Shown here: positions 47,077-55,770 of the stretch, one piece after another
Numbering within the stretch: the stretch's first letter is position 1
How the letters are laid out: each line of letters opens with the position of its first letter
Assembly (NCBI GenBank): GCA_023389155.1
Contig: JAEWEV010000025.1
Location: 1-64,000, forward strand
Reading direction: 5' to 3'
DNA from: Pseudomonadota bacterium
GTDB lineage: Bacteria > Pseudomonadota > Gammaproteobacteria > Burkholderiales > Burkholderiaceae_B
Length of the DNA stretch: 64,000 nt
The notes under the pieces: model-generated
Told to the model about the DNA's origin: nothing
The model's input: only the letters and a program-made list of their open reading frames with translations
Databases searched by the model: none
Translations under genes and position numbers: made by a program

Positions 47077-48312
47077 ATGCGGGCAATTCACTATTTTCCG
47101 ATTATCGCTTCCATCACCGCTGCTGCCTTTTCGTCTACTGTGACTTATGCGCAAGATTCTGCCGAACGTCCAAGAGCCCGCGATATTGGACTTATCAGTG
47201 GGGTACTTTCCCCGGGAAAATTAAATGCGATTACCGATGTGAGCGGCGTACTGGTTGGTCAGACTACCTTAATTAAGGGCGACGATATTCGAACGGGAGT
47301 CACCGCGATATTGCCTCATTCCGGAAATCTTTTTAAAGAAAAAGTGCCCGCGGCAGCATATGTTGGTAACGGATTCGGAAAGCTTATAGGCACAACGCAA
47401 ATCGCCGAGCTCGGCGAAATTGAAACCCCTATTCTGTTGACTAGTACTCTTAATGTCCCCAAAGTGGCTGATGCCCTTATGGACTGGATGCTGGAGCTGC
47501 CTGGCAATGAGAAAGTCAGATCTGTCAATCCGATAGTCGGAGAAACCAATGATGGGAAGCTGAATGACATTCGAGGACGTCATGTCGGCAAGGAAGAAGT
47601 ATTTGCGGCGATTAAGTCTGCAAGCAGTGGCCCCGTAGAAGAAGGCGTGGTGGGTGCCGGCACCGGCACCATTGCGTTCGGTTTCAAGGGCGGCATAGGA
47701 ACTTCCTCCCGGGTAGTGCCCGAAAGCGCAGGCGGATATACGGTTGGCGTACTTGTGCAAAGCAATTATGGCGGTGTTCTTACCATGAATGGAGCGCCAG
47801 TGGGCCAGGCACTTGGGAAATACTACTTGAAAGAAGAACTGGAGAAAAAACAGGCTGACGACAAAGCCGAAGACACCACTGATCTGGAGCACAGTAAAAA
47901 AATCTCACTAGCCGATATCAGTGATCACGCAGACGGATCAATTATGATGATCGTCGCCACTGATGCCCCATTAGACTCACGCAATCTCGAGCGTATGGCC
48001 AAGCGGGCTATGCTGGGACTGGCCCGAACAGGTTCTCCTGCAACCAATGGCAGTGGTGATTACGTGATTGCTTTTAGTACGGCCAAAGAAAATCGGATCA
48101 AAGCGACCGAAGGTATCCGCGCCACTCAATTGTTGGGTAACGATTCCATGTCACCGCTATTTCTGGCAACGGTAGAAGCAACAGAAGAAGCGATCTACAA
48201 CTCGCTGCTGAAAGCAACCACGGTGACCGGCGTGGACAATAACAAAGCGGAGGCTCTGCCCATAGACAAGACTGTTGAAATTCTGAAAAAATATGGTGCG
48301 GTAAGACAATAA
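47077..48312 (+). CDS. Exported P1-family (DmpA-type) peptidase
   Basis: A 411-residue N-terminal-nucleophile peptidase (family S58: DmpA L-/D-aminopeptidase, BapA beta-aminopeptidase). A Sec signal peptide (about 1-25, ending TYA-QD) points to the periplasm. The conserved DVSGVLVGQTT and the autocleavage site ADG-S with the nucleophile Ser at about 288, followed by IMMIVATDAPLDSRNLERM, are visible. Self-cleavage would give alpha (about 26-287) and beta (288-411) chains. A GAGGAG site precedes the ATG. It follows the LysR gene by 160 bases and may supply small amide products to the nearby hydantoinase-type operon. Confidence 0.88.
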   Translation: MRAIHYFPIIASITAAAFSSTVTYAQDSAERPRARDIGLISGVLSPGKLNAITDVSGVLVGQTTLIKGDDIRTGVTAILPHSGNLFKEKVPAAAYVGNGFGKLIGTTQIAELGEIETPILLTSTLNVPKVADALMDWMLELPGNEKVRSVNPIVGETNDGKLNDIRGRHVGKEEVFAAIKSASSGPVEEGVVGAGTGTIAFGFKGGIGTSSRVVPESAGGYTVGVLVQSNYGGVLTMNGAPVGQALGKYYLKEELEKKQADDKAEDTTDLEHSKKISLADISDHADGSIMMIVATDAPLDSRNLERMAKRAMLGLARTGSPATNGSGDYVIAFSTAKENRIKATEGIRATQLLGNDSMSPLFLATVEATEEAIYNSLLKATTVTGVDNNKAEALPIDKTVEILKKYGAVRQ

Positions 48313-48388
48313 TTCGGTTAACGAGGTAGGTCCGGCCGAAGGCCAGGTTCAATTTATCACTAGTCGATCTAGCCGCATTGAACTATTC

Positions 48389-49561
48389 TCACCGACCAGC
48401 GGCTAGCACAGCGGCCAGACCTTCCCGCAAATCTTTTACGAAAGACACCGGTACTTCGAGCGACGGAAAATGTCCTCCAATCTCAGGCGTCCTCCAGCGA
48501 ACAATCTGACGAAATTGTTTCTCTGCCCAAGTGCGGGGACATTTTTCGATATCCTGAGGATAAATACTGATTGCTGCGGGCACATGGATCCGAAGTTCCG
48601 GATCCAGCGAGTTATGACTTTCGAAGTAAATCCGCGCCGCAGATGCCCCGGTTCGCGTCAACCAATATAGAGTAACGTCATCAAGAACGCGATCTCTGGA
48701 AATGCGCTCGAACGGGCTGTCGTGACTATCGGTCCACTCAAAGAATTTGTCAAGAATCCAGGCCAGCTGGCCTACCGGTGAATCGACCAGTGCATAACCT
48801 ATAGTTTGCGGTCGGGTTGCCTGCTGCTTCGCGTACGCTGCGCGTTTATTCCAGAAATCACGAGTGTCAATGGCCCACTGGCGTTCTTCTGCGGTCATCC
48901 CATCCATCGGCAGCCCGGGCGGTACCTGTGCGAGCGTGGTATGAACGCCGAGAACGTGGTCCGGGAATTTGCCGCCCAGGATCGCAGTGATTACTCCACC
49001 CCAATCACCGCCGTGAGCAACAAACTTGCTGTAGCCGAGTCTACTCATCAGTTCTACCCATGTAGCCGCAATTTTCTCGATTCCCCACCCGGTGGTGGCC
49101 GGCTTGTCACTAAAGCCGAAACCCGATAAGGACGGTGCAACGACATGAAAAGCTGGGGCATTGGTGTCAGCGGGATTAGCCAGCTCGTCTATGATATCAA
49201 CGAATTCGACAATGCTGCCTGGCCAACCATGTGTCAGAATCAATGGAACCGCATCTGCTCGCGCTGACCGACGGTGCAGAAAGTGAATGCCCAGATCTTC
49301 GATTGATGTACGGAACTGGCCTATTTCGTTAAGTCGCGATTCGAAGGCCCGCCAGTTATAATCCGAGCGCCAATAGTTTATAAGACTGATTAGATCGGCC
49401 AGCGGAACACCCTGTTCCCACCGGCGTGGATCTGGCGCCGCGCGATAGACTGTTTCTGCTTCAGGCAGCCGCGCAGCAGCTAACCGCATACGCAAATCGT
49501 CGAGATCGGCCTGCGCTGCATAAGCTTCAAATGGTTGTATGTCGCTGCTCGGACTAGACAT
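48389..49561 (-). CDS. Epoxide hydrolase (EHN family, alpha/beta fold)
   Basis: A 390-residue alpha/beta hydrolase with an N-terminal EHN domain (IQPFEAYAAQADLDDLRMRL...), the oxyanion motif HGWPGSIVEF, the nucleophile Asp in HGGDWGG and the general-base His near the end in EIGGHFPSLE. The family opens epoxides to diols. The ATG has an AAGGACC site. It converges with the peptidase gene and has no co-directional partner within 260 bases, so its pathway is unclear. Confidence 0.87.
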   Translation of the reverse strand: MSSPSSDIQPFEAYAAQADLDDLRMRLAAARLPEAETVYRAAPDPRRWEQGVPLADLISLINYWRSDYNWRAFESRLNEIGQFRTSIEDLGIHFLHRRSARADAVPLILTHGWPGSIVEFVDIIDELANPADTNAPAFHVVAPSLSGFGFSDKPATTGWGIEKIAATWVELMSRLGYSKFVAHGGDWGGVITAILGGKFPDHVLGVHTTLAQVPPGLPMDGMTAEERQWAIDTRDFWNKRAAYAKQQATRPQTIGYALVDSPVGQLAWILDKFFEWTDSHDSPFERISRDRVLDDVTLYWLTRTGASAARIYFESHNSLDPELRIHVPAAISIYPQDIEKCPRTWAEKQFRQIVRWRTPEIGGHFPSLEVPVSFVKDLREGLAAVLAAGR

Positions 49562-49823
49562 GCAGGGTCCTTGTCATCGTGAAGTCGGCTACGAACGAGT
49601 ATGAACCGACTGGAACAACTTTAACATATTAGTAAAAAATCGTACCAACAGCGATCTGACAACTATCCGCGAGAACGACAGTATCATTTGTAAGAGAGGA
49701 TAAAGAGTTCGAGTGATATCGCTCAACTGAAAAGAAAATATTTGCCTTTCTGATCTGCGATTTTCTCGTTGAAAGTTGAAAGTACCACTCGCATTAACTC
49801 TATGTCATACCCTTCGTCAAACT
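49562..49823. other. Spacer between the epoxide hydrolase and amidohydrolase genes
   Basis: No gene, strong hairpin or clear promoter is visible in these 262 A/T-rich bases. It should contain the epoxide hydrolase promoter and the 3' end of the amidohydrolase transcript. Confidence 0.4.
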
Positions 49824-50711
49824 TCAAAAATCGTACAAATTGGCAGGATTATCAACAAGGACGCGCTTCCTGTCCTCGGCCTTTGGAAGCCATCGCGCCA
49901 AAAGATTAGTTAACGTTCCATCATCAGGCATTTGATTCTGATCAAAGTAATTAATATGGGGCCAGTCTGTCCCCCACACCACTTGCTCCATGTTCGCGTT
50001 AAGTATTGCTCTAGCAAATGGATCAACGTCGTTATATGGCTGACCTTGCCGTGAATTACGATCAGCGCCCGAGATTTTTGTCCAAATCGCCCCTTCGGAG
50101 AGCTGATTGCACAAGAATTGAAACCCCCTGTTTTCGACACCCAATTCAGTGTTCATGCGCCCCATATGGTCCAGAACAAGGGTCATATTCAACTTCTTCA
50201 GTCGCGGCATCATCTCTGGAAGATCTGGCGCATGTATCCAGATCTGAGCATGCCAGCCGCGAGCAGCCAGACGAGGTGCGAGCTCTTCGAGCACATCTAG
50301 GCTTGCCCCGTTGCGATACACATTCTGGCCGTTCAATTGGTAAAGATTTACACGCACACCACGTATGCCTGCAGCCGTGTATTCATCAAGCTGCTTTTCA
50401 GTCACATCGCTTGAAGGCACAATAACGCCCCGCAGCTTGTCTGGATGAAGCGAAATTGCATGGACAACTGCACCATTATCGGTACCGCTGGCACTGCCGG
50501 TCACCAATACTCCCCTGTCCAGTCCCAATTGATCGAGATGATGCACAAAATCATGAGCAACATATTCCTGTGGCGTGTAACTCCTATCGGCTGATAAGGC
50601 AAATTGCTCGAAAGGCCCGAATACGTGGGCATGCGCATCGCAGGCACCGTCAGGAATTTCGAACGTGATACTCGCGGTGTTGTCGATCGCAGGTAAGCAC
50701 GGCTGAGGCAT
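49824..50711 (-). CDS. Amidohydrolase, 2-pyrone-4,6-dicarboxylate hydrolase (LigI)-like
   Basis: A 295-residue TIM-barrel hydrolase of the metal-independent/LigI-like branch. The N-terminal CDAHAHVFGP with HxH and the C-terminal VVWGTDWPHINYFD with the catalytic Asp are visible. LigI opens the lactone ring of 2-pyrone-4,6-dicarboxylate in aromatic degradation; other lactone or amide substrates occur in the family. The ATG has an AAGGAGA site. A GATA repeat tract lies about 40 bases upstream, and the IclR gene precedes it on the same strand. Confidence 0.87.
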   Translation of the reverse strand: MPQPCLPAIDNTASITFEIPDGACDAHAHVFGPFEQFALSADRSYTPQEYVAHDFVHHLDQLGLDRGVLVTGSASGTDNGAVVHAISLHPDKLRGVIVPSSDVTEKQLDEYTAAGIRGVRVNLYQLNGQNVYRNGASLDVLEELAPRLAARGWHAQIWIHAPDLPEMMPRLKKLNMTLVLDHMGRMNTELGVENRGFQFLCNQLSEGAIWTKISGADRNSRQGQPYNDVDPFARAILNANMEQVVWGTDWPHINYFDQNQMPDDGTLTNLLARWLPKAEDRKRVLVDNPANLYDF

Positions 50712-50750
50712 AAATCATCTCCTTTTAATTTATTTGAAAGTTTCATTCAC

Positions 50751-50772
50751 GATAGATAGATAGATAGATAGA
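50751..50772. repeat. Tetranucleotide GATA repeat tract
   Basis: A run of five and a half GATA units lies in the 75-base gap between the IclR stop and the amidohydrolase start. It would be in the 5' untranslated or promoter region of the amidohydrolase gene. Such tracts can change length by slipped-strand mispairing. Confidence 0.85.
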
Positions 50773-50786
50773 AGACTAACCAAGAT

Positions 50787-51572
50787 CTACGACCATCCTA
50801 ATCGCGATGTCAAAGTAGCCGCTGAATCGAGCAGTAACTTCACCAGGGCATTTACGTCATGTGAGTGATATCTGAAATCAGGGATAGTCAGTGTGAGATT
50901 CCCATAAACTTCTCCTTGCGCATCAAAAAATGGTACGGAAACACCATGTGCTTCTGGTGCTCGCTGCCCAAAACTAAGAGCGTACCCATTGTTTTTTATC
51001 TTCTCTAACTGCTGGCGAACAATCTTTGCATCCATCGGCCTCCCATCCAATGGAGATGGTTCTGCACGTCGAATCACTTCTTCAATTTCTTCTTCCGACA
51101 AGAATGCAAGCAACGATAAAGCACTAGAGCCCCAGGATAACGGCTGAAGCATATTTTTCTCAATGGTGTATCGCAGGGGGTGAGCTGGGGATTCAGACAT
51201 TGAAAAATACATTTTGAGTTCATTTCTGGCCAAAACTGTGAGCAAGATTGTTTCATCTGTCTCATCTCGAATTTTTCGAAGAATTGGTTGAGCAATCTGG
51301 TTAATAGGAGCTTCTGACGCAAGTTTCCCGGCTAAACGATAAAGTTCAACTCCTGGCATATACAGCCCATCCTCATTTTGCGAGACAAAACTTAAGGGCT
51401 TGCATAAATTTAAAAGCCTATGAGTTGTACCTCGCGGAAGATTCACGCGTCGGGCTAACTCGTTTAGGCCCCATTGCTCTTTTTCAGAAAATTGCGAAAG
51501 AATGCGCAGCACTCTATTAACTGTGCCGGTATCTGCATTTTCTTTCGGTTTGTGAGGAGGCGAACTAGACAT
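50787..51572 (-). CDS. IclR-family transcriptional regulator
   Basis: A 261-residue IclR protein with winged helix (TVNRVLRILSQFSEKEQW, LPRGTTHRLLNL) and C-terminal ligand domain. The ATG at 51572 has a GGAG site; the frame opens 81 bases earlier without support. It is divergent from the six-gene MmgE/PrpD operon and co-directional with the amidohydrolase gene, and probably controls both. Its codon usage is visibly A/T-rich, like the operon. Confidence 0.87.
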   Translation of the reverse strand: MSSSPPHKPKENADTGTVNRVLRILSQFSEKEQWGLNELARRVNLPRGTTHRLLNLCKPLSFVSQNEDGLYMPGVELYRLAGKLASEAPINQIAQPILRKIRDETDETILLTVLARNELKMYFSMSESPAHPLRYTIEKNMLQPLSWGSSALSLLAFLSEEEIEEVIRRAEPSPLDGRPMDAKIVRQQLEKIKNNGYALSFGQRAPEAHGVSVPFFDAQGEVYGNLTLTIPDFRYHSHDVNALVKLLLDSAATLTSRLGWS

Positions 51573-51691
51573 TAAAGCTCCAATAAAAAAATATGCGCCA
51601 AAAGATCGAACTCTGAGCGCAATTGGCATAAATCTCGGATGTTGACGCATCACAGATTAGTATTATACAATTTTGTTTAGCGATACACTAG

Positions 51692-51720
51692 TCCGATTAA
51701 CGGAACACTAAATTTATAAT
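51692..51720 (+). promoter_or_regulatory. Candidate promoter/operator of the six-gene operon
   Basis: TATAAT at 51715-51720 is a good -10 element, 35 bases before the first ATG. No good -35 is present; instead the inverted repeat TCCG-N5-CGGA (51692-51704) sits in the expected -35 position, which would fit an activator or repressor site for the divergent IclR protein. Confidence 0.45.
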
Positions 51721-51754
51721 AGCCATTTGCCGATCAGCAGCAAAAGGAGACACA

Positions 51755-53176
51755 ATGCACGACCCGCAAACGGGCCTGCCCCCTGATGAGTCTATCGGGT
51801 CAGCAGGTTTCAGGGATTTAACGGTAGCTGAGGAATGGGCAAATTTTATTGAGTCCACTCATTTCCGGGATTTGCCAGTTCATGTTGTTGAGATAGTCAA
51901 AGCCAGAATTCTGGATTGCATATCAACGGCGATAGAATCTTCGCATCTCACAGTACCAAAGGTGGCATTAAAGTTCATTGGCAGTCAAACAGGATGTGCA
52001 ACCGTCTTCGGAAAACAATCTACCTTCCCGCCGATAGATGCCGCGTTCGTTAACGCCACTTTTATCAATGGCTCCACTCATGATGATTTTCTATATAAAT
52101 CCCATGCCGGTGCGGTCGTAATACCCGCGGCATTAGCGGTTGCAGAAGAGCAAAGAAGCAGCGTTGAGGATTTAATCGTCAGTATCGCTCTGGGTTATGA
52201 AATCGTGGCTCGAACGTATTTGGGCGGACCAATGATGTTGCCGAAGTTTCGGGCAACCGGCGTTGCTGGCGCAATCGGCGCCGCTGCGGCTGCTGGAAAA
52301 TTATATAAACTAGATCGCACGGAACTTATCAGCGCACTAGGATGCGCCGCGATGTTTGCTTCGGGTTTCGGTGAGGGCTTTAAGACTGGAACGATGGACG
52401 TCAAACTCAATGTGGGATGGGCTTCACGCACCGGGGTTTCAGCCGCCAGACTTGCCGCCTGCGGAGCATCAGCAACAGAAACTGCATTTGAAGGAGAATC
52501 CGGCTTCTATCTGGCGCACGCAAATTCTCTCTCCTCTGTATCGGGATCAACTGAAGGTCTCGGAAATCGTTTTCTGATAGAAGATACTGTATACAAAGAG
52601 CTGCCCATCTGCATATTTGTTCAGACTCCGGTTTACCTGGCATTGCAGCTCATGAAAAAAGAAAAACTGAACCCGATGAAAATCGAATCTGTTTCCATCA
52701 GAGCCCCTCAAGAGACATTAACTAATCCGGGATACAAGAATACGGCTCCCTTTGCCTCACCATTAAAAGCCAGAATCAGTGCCCGATTTACCACGGCGGC
52801 AGCATTGCTGGGAAAACCTGTGGAAACCTACGAATTTTATGATGATACAGAGAACGCGCAAGTTCTGGCATTAGCGAAGAAGATCCAGTTATTAGAGCCG
52901 CTACCAGATCAGGGGGGACGCGTCGACCTGCAAGTCACATGTGGGGGGAACATATTTGAAATTTCGGGAGAAGAAATGGAAACGCTTTTCCCAACGATGG
53001 AAAAGGTCAGTGCTAAATTCCGGAATTTGGTGAGGCGTTATCCTGAAGATTGGTCCGAGTCAGTCTTGGACAAAGTATTACACCTTGAGCAGCTAACAAA
53101 TATTTCCGATCTTTCAATTCATCTAAGAGAATTCGGAAGCTTCCAAAAAGGAGACGACGTTGAACCAAACTATTAA
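51755..53176 (+). CDS. MmgE/PrpD family protein (second copy in window)
   Basis: A 473-residue MmgE/PrpD-family protein (2-methylcitrate dehydratase/cis-aconitate decarboxylase superfamily). Segments ARILDCISTAIESS, VNATFINGSTHDDFLYKSHAGAV and TGVAGAIGAAAAAGKLY fit the family. The reaction is not readable. An AAAAGGAGA site precedes the ATG. It heads a six-gene operon, and the last codons overlap the TTG start of the Bug gene. It differs clearly from the other copy at 31919-33316. Confidence 0.87.
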   Translation: MHDPQTGLPPDESIGSAGFRDLTVAEEWANFIESTHFRDLPVHVVEIVKARILDCISTAIESSHLTVPKVALKFIGSQTGCATVFGKQSTFPPIDAAFVNATFINGSTHDDFLYKSHAGAVVIPAALAVAEEQRSSVEDLIVSIALGYEIVARTYLGGPMMLPKFRATGVAGAIGAAAAAGKLYKLDRTELISALGCAAMFASGFGEGFKTGTMDVKLNVGWASRTGVSAARLAACGASATETAFEGESGFYLAHANSLSSVSGSTEGLGNRFLIEDTVYKELPICIFVQTPVYLALQLMKKEKLNPMKIESVSIRAPQETLTNPGYKNTAPFASPLKARISARFTTAAALLGKPVETYEFYDDTENAQVLALAKKIQLLEPLPDQGGRVDLQVTCGGNIFEISGEEMETLFPTMEKVSAKFRNLVRRYPEDWSESVLDKVLHLEQLTNISDLSIHLREFGSFQKGDDVEPNY

Positions 53177-54152
53177 AATTAACCTGCCACTGATTTTCTG
53201 TACAACTCTGGCTTTCGGACTTTCTGCACTCTCGTTTTCATCTGGTGCTCACGCCGCGTACCCCGAAAAGCCAATTCATATAGTCGTACCCTTCCCTCCA
53301 GGCGGATCTACTGATGTGGTGACGCGTATCGTTTCCGAAGAGGCGGCAAAGCTTCTAGGGAAGCCTATCATCGTCGAGAATCGAGGAGGTGCAGGCAGCA
53401 TTATAGGTAGTAACTACGTTGCGAAAGCTGCCCCTGATGGATATACCTTGCTGGTCGGGCAGACAGCGTTTGCGGTCAACGCGAAACTTCGTAAAACACT
53501 CCCTTATGACACGGTCAAAGATTTCACACCCATATCGCTGATTGCTGATCATCCAGGGGTCTTACTCGCGCAAATCGACAAGCCTTACAACACCTTTGAC
53601 GAATTCATAAAGTACACGAAAGAGCATCCCGGAAAAGTGGTCTATTCCTCAGCGGGGATAGGTAGCTGGCCTCATCTGGCAGCTCAATTGCTCGCTCGTG
53701 ATGCCGGTCTTGACATGGTTCACGTTGCATACCAGGGAACTGGCCCCGCTAAAGCTGACCTTATCGCTGGCCGGATAGACGTAAAAATCGAGGCCTACGC
53801 TACCTCAAAATCGATGGTGGACGAAAAGCGTTTAAAAATCCTGGCTGTCACCAGTACAGAGAGAGCGCCCGAGCTTCCCGATGTTCCCACTATTGCTGAA
53901 AAAGGATACCCGGATTACAACACATCATACTGGATTGGCCTGCTAGGTCCGAAGGGAGTTCCCTCTGACATTGTAAAAACCCTGGAAGAAGTGTTCACAA
54001 AAGCGTCGAAAAATCCTGAAGTAGTAAAAAAACTGGCAGAACAAAGTATCCACGCACGTGGGCTTCCAGCGCAAGATCTAAAACAACATCTTGATGAAGA
54101 AATTGATAAGTGGGGAAAACTTATCAGCGATAGCGGTATGGAGCTGCAATAA
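53160..54152 (+). CDS. Bug-type periplasmic solute receptor, TTG start
   Basis: A 330-residue Bug/TctC receptor. A Sec signal peptide ends near AHA-AY, followed by VPFPPGGSTDVVTR and YSSAGIGSWPHLAAQLL. The start is TTG at 53160, supported by an AAAAGGAGA site and overlap with the previous gene; no upstream ATG exists in frame. It is the second gene of the operon, and the next gene starts 2 bases after its stop. The ligand is probably the operon's substrate. Confidence 0.88.
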   Translation: MNQTIKINLPLIFCTTLAFGLSALSFSSGAHAAYPEKPIHIVVPFPPGGSTDVVTRIVSEEAAKLLGKPIIVENRGGAGSIIGSNYVAKAAPDGYTLLVGQTAFAVNAKLRKTLPYDTVKDFTPISLIADHPGVLLAQIDKPYNTFDEFIKYTKEHPGKVVYSSAGIGSWPHLAAQLLARDAGLDMVHVAYQGTGPAKADLIAGRIDVKIEAYATSKSMVDEKRLKILAVTSTERAPELPDVPTIAEKGYPDYNTSYWIGLLGPKGVPSDIVKTLEEVFTKASKNPEVVKKLAEQSIHARGLPAQDLKQHLDEEIDKWGKLISDSGMELQ

Positions 54153-54153
54153 C

Positions 54154-55026
54154 ATGGCAAACAATGATGGTTCGATGGCATATGCAAAAGCAAGTCATAG
54201 ATTCGTAAAGATTGCTCCAGACATTGAACTGGCATATCTTCTGGATGATTTTGTCGATGGCTGGAAACAGCGGCCGGTCGTACTTATGCTTCATGGAATC
54301 GCCGAGTCTGGCGAGGCTTTTAATGGCTGGGTACCTTATTTGGCCCGTCATTGCACAGTCATACGGCTTGATCTCCGGGGATTTGGCTGCTCGTCTCCAT
54401 TAAAGCCCGAAGAAATGCTATCGATTGGTAAATACGCTGACGAAGTCGACGCGTTTGTATCAACTCTCGGCCTTACACAGGTTCACTTGATTGGAGCAAA
54501 ATTGGGGGCCCAAATAGGCTTGTATCTTGCACAGCGAAACGCACCATGGATTGCTTCTTTAACATTGGCCGGCGTACTGATCTCGCCTGCTACTTCACTT
54601 GGGAAATGGATTGAAGAATGGATTTCTATTGTTGAGTCAGAGGGAGTGCAGCGTTGGGCTCAATTAACCATGCCAGGAAGAATGGGCGCATCCATGGATC
54701 CGAAGGCAATGCAATGGTGGGCGTCTTATATGGGAAAAGCACCTGCAGTGACCGTAAAAGCATGTCTGCGGATGCTACCATCGCTTATCGAGCCAACAGC
54801 CATCCGGGATATTGAATGCCCTACTCACGTGATCGCGGCAGTCAAGTCAGAAAATAGTGATCGCTATAATCAACAACCCTCACTTGCCTATGTGCGTCGC
54901 TGGCAACAAAAAATTCCTAATTCATCGCTATCTGAAATCGAAGCGGACTCTTATCACGTGGCAGCAACGCACCCGGATCAATGCGCAAAACTTGCAATGA
55001 AATATTTGGAGGAACTTTTATCATGA
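54154..55026 (+). CDS. Alpha/beta-hydrolase fold protein lacking the usual nucleophile
   Basis: A 290-residue alpha/beta-hydrolase fold protein (oxyanion region LMLHGIAES, DLRGFGCS, C-terminal His in DSYHVAATHPDQ). At the nucleophile elbow, where the family has G-x-S-x-G, the sequence is G-A-K-L-G with Lys at 116. Either it catalyses by another means or it is non-enzymatic. The ATG follows a GGAG site and lies 2 bases from the Bug stop. It overlaps the next gene by 4 bases (ATGA). The longer upstream frame from 54091 lies within the Bug gene and is rejected. Confidence 0.82.
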   Translation: MANNDGSMAYAKASHRFVKIAPDIELAYLLDDFVDGWKQRPVVLMLHGIAESGEAFNGWVPYLARHCTVIRLDLRGFGCSSPLKPEEMLSIGKYADEVDAFVSTLGLTQVHLIGAKLGAQIGLYLAQRNAPWIASLTLAGVLISPATSLGKWIEEWISIVESEGVQRWAQLTMPGRMGASMDPKAMQWWASYMGKAPAVTVKACLRMLPSLIEPTAIRDIECPTHVIAAVKSENSDRYNQQPSLAYVRRWQQKIPNSSLSEIEADSYHVAATHPDQCAKLAMKYLEELLS

Positions 55027-55766
55027 TGGGCTGGCGTGGACGAATAGGATTTCTGGTGCCTCCAGGAAATCCGACTCTTGAACCGGAAATGATGGGTTTG
55101 GTACCGGAAGGAGTTTCTTTACATTTTACTCGTATGGTAGCCCATGGCACAACCGGGTCTCTTGAAGGGCAAGAGGAACGAAACCGAGAGCAAATCGAAC
55201 ACCTTCCCGAGAACGTAGAACTTCTTTCCCACGTAAAACCGGGAGTTATAGTTTTAGCGCATACAGCAACGAGTTATACGTTGGGCCGGGATCAGGAAAA
55301 TCAACTCACGGAACAATTTGAAGCCCAATACAAAGCACCTTTCATTACCGCATTTGGCAGTGTTATTGAAGCGTTTGGCCATTTGGGAATTAGACGTGTC
55401 GCTTATGCAACCCCATATAATTCCGAAAACACGCTAACGGGTAAAAAGCACCTTGAATCATATGGTATTGAGGTCGTCTCTTATGGCATGCTGCCCGATG
55501 TCACCAATATATACAATGAGACTGCGGAGCGAGCTTATGGACTGGCCAGAACCGTAAATCGCTCTGATGCTGATGCGGTGTTTCTAAGCGGCGTCGGAAT
55601 GCCAACCATAAGTGTTCTTAATATGCTTGAGTCTGATTTGAAGAAACCTGTCATTTCGAGTGCTTCAGCCATGATGTGGAACGCACTGCGATTAATAGGC
55701 GTAAATGATTCTATCGCTGATGGAGGTCGATTATTGAACCGAATGACATCCATAAAGGGAAATTGA
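55023..55766 (+). CDS. Maleate isomerase/Asp-Glu racemase superfamily protein without cysteines
   Basis: A 247-residue protein resembling maleate cis-trans isomerase and arylmalonate decarboxylase (GRIGFLVPPGNPTLEPEM, ITAFGSVIEAFGHLGIRRVAYATPY, final segment ASAMMWNALRL). These enzymes use one or two active-site Cys. Here the positions read AHTATSYT (about 79-86) and LSGVGMPT (about 182-189), and the whole protein contains no Cys. The start is the ATG at 55023, overlapping the previous TGA. A different acid-base chemistry is likely. Confidence 0.78.
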   Translation: MMGWRGRIGFLVPPGNPTLEPEMMGLVPEGVSLHFTRMVAHGTTGSLEGQEERNREQIEHLPENVELLSHVKPGVIVLAHTATSYTLGRDQENQLTEQFEAQYKAPFITAFGSVIEAFGHLGIRRVAYATPYNSENTLTGKKHLESYGIEVVSYGMLPDVTNIYNETAERAYGLARTVNRSDADAVFLSGVGMPTISVLNMLESDLKKPVISSASAMMWNALRLIGVNDSIADGGRLLNRMTSIKGN

Positions 55767-55770
55767 AGCC

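Noticed and set aside
48347..48383. Inverted repeat GTTCAAT ... ATTGAAC between the peptidase and epoxide hydrolase genes
   Set aside because: Only 7 bp with a 23-base loop and no T run, so not convincing as a terminator.
50751..50772. GATA tract considered as a CRISPR or transposon end
   Set aside because: It is a plain tetranucleotide microsatellite without spacers or flanking inverted repeats.
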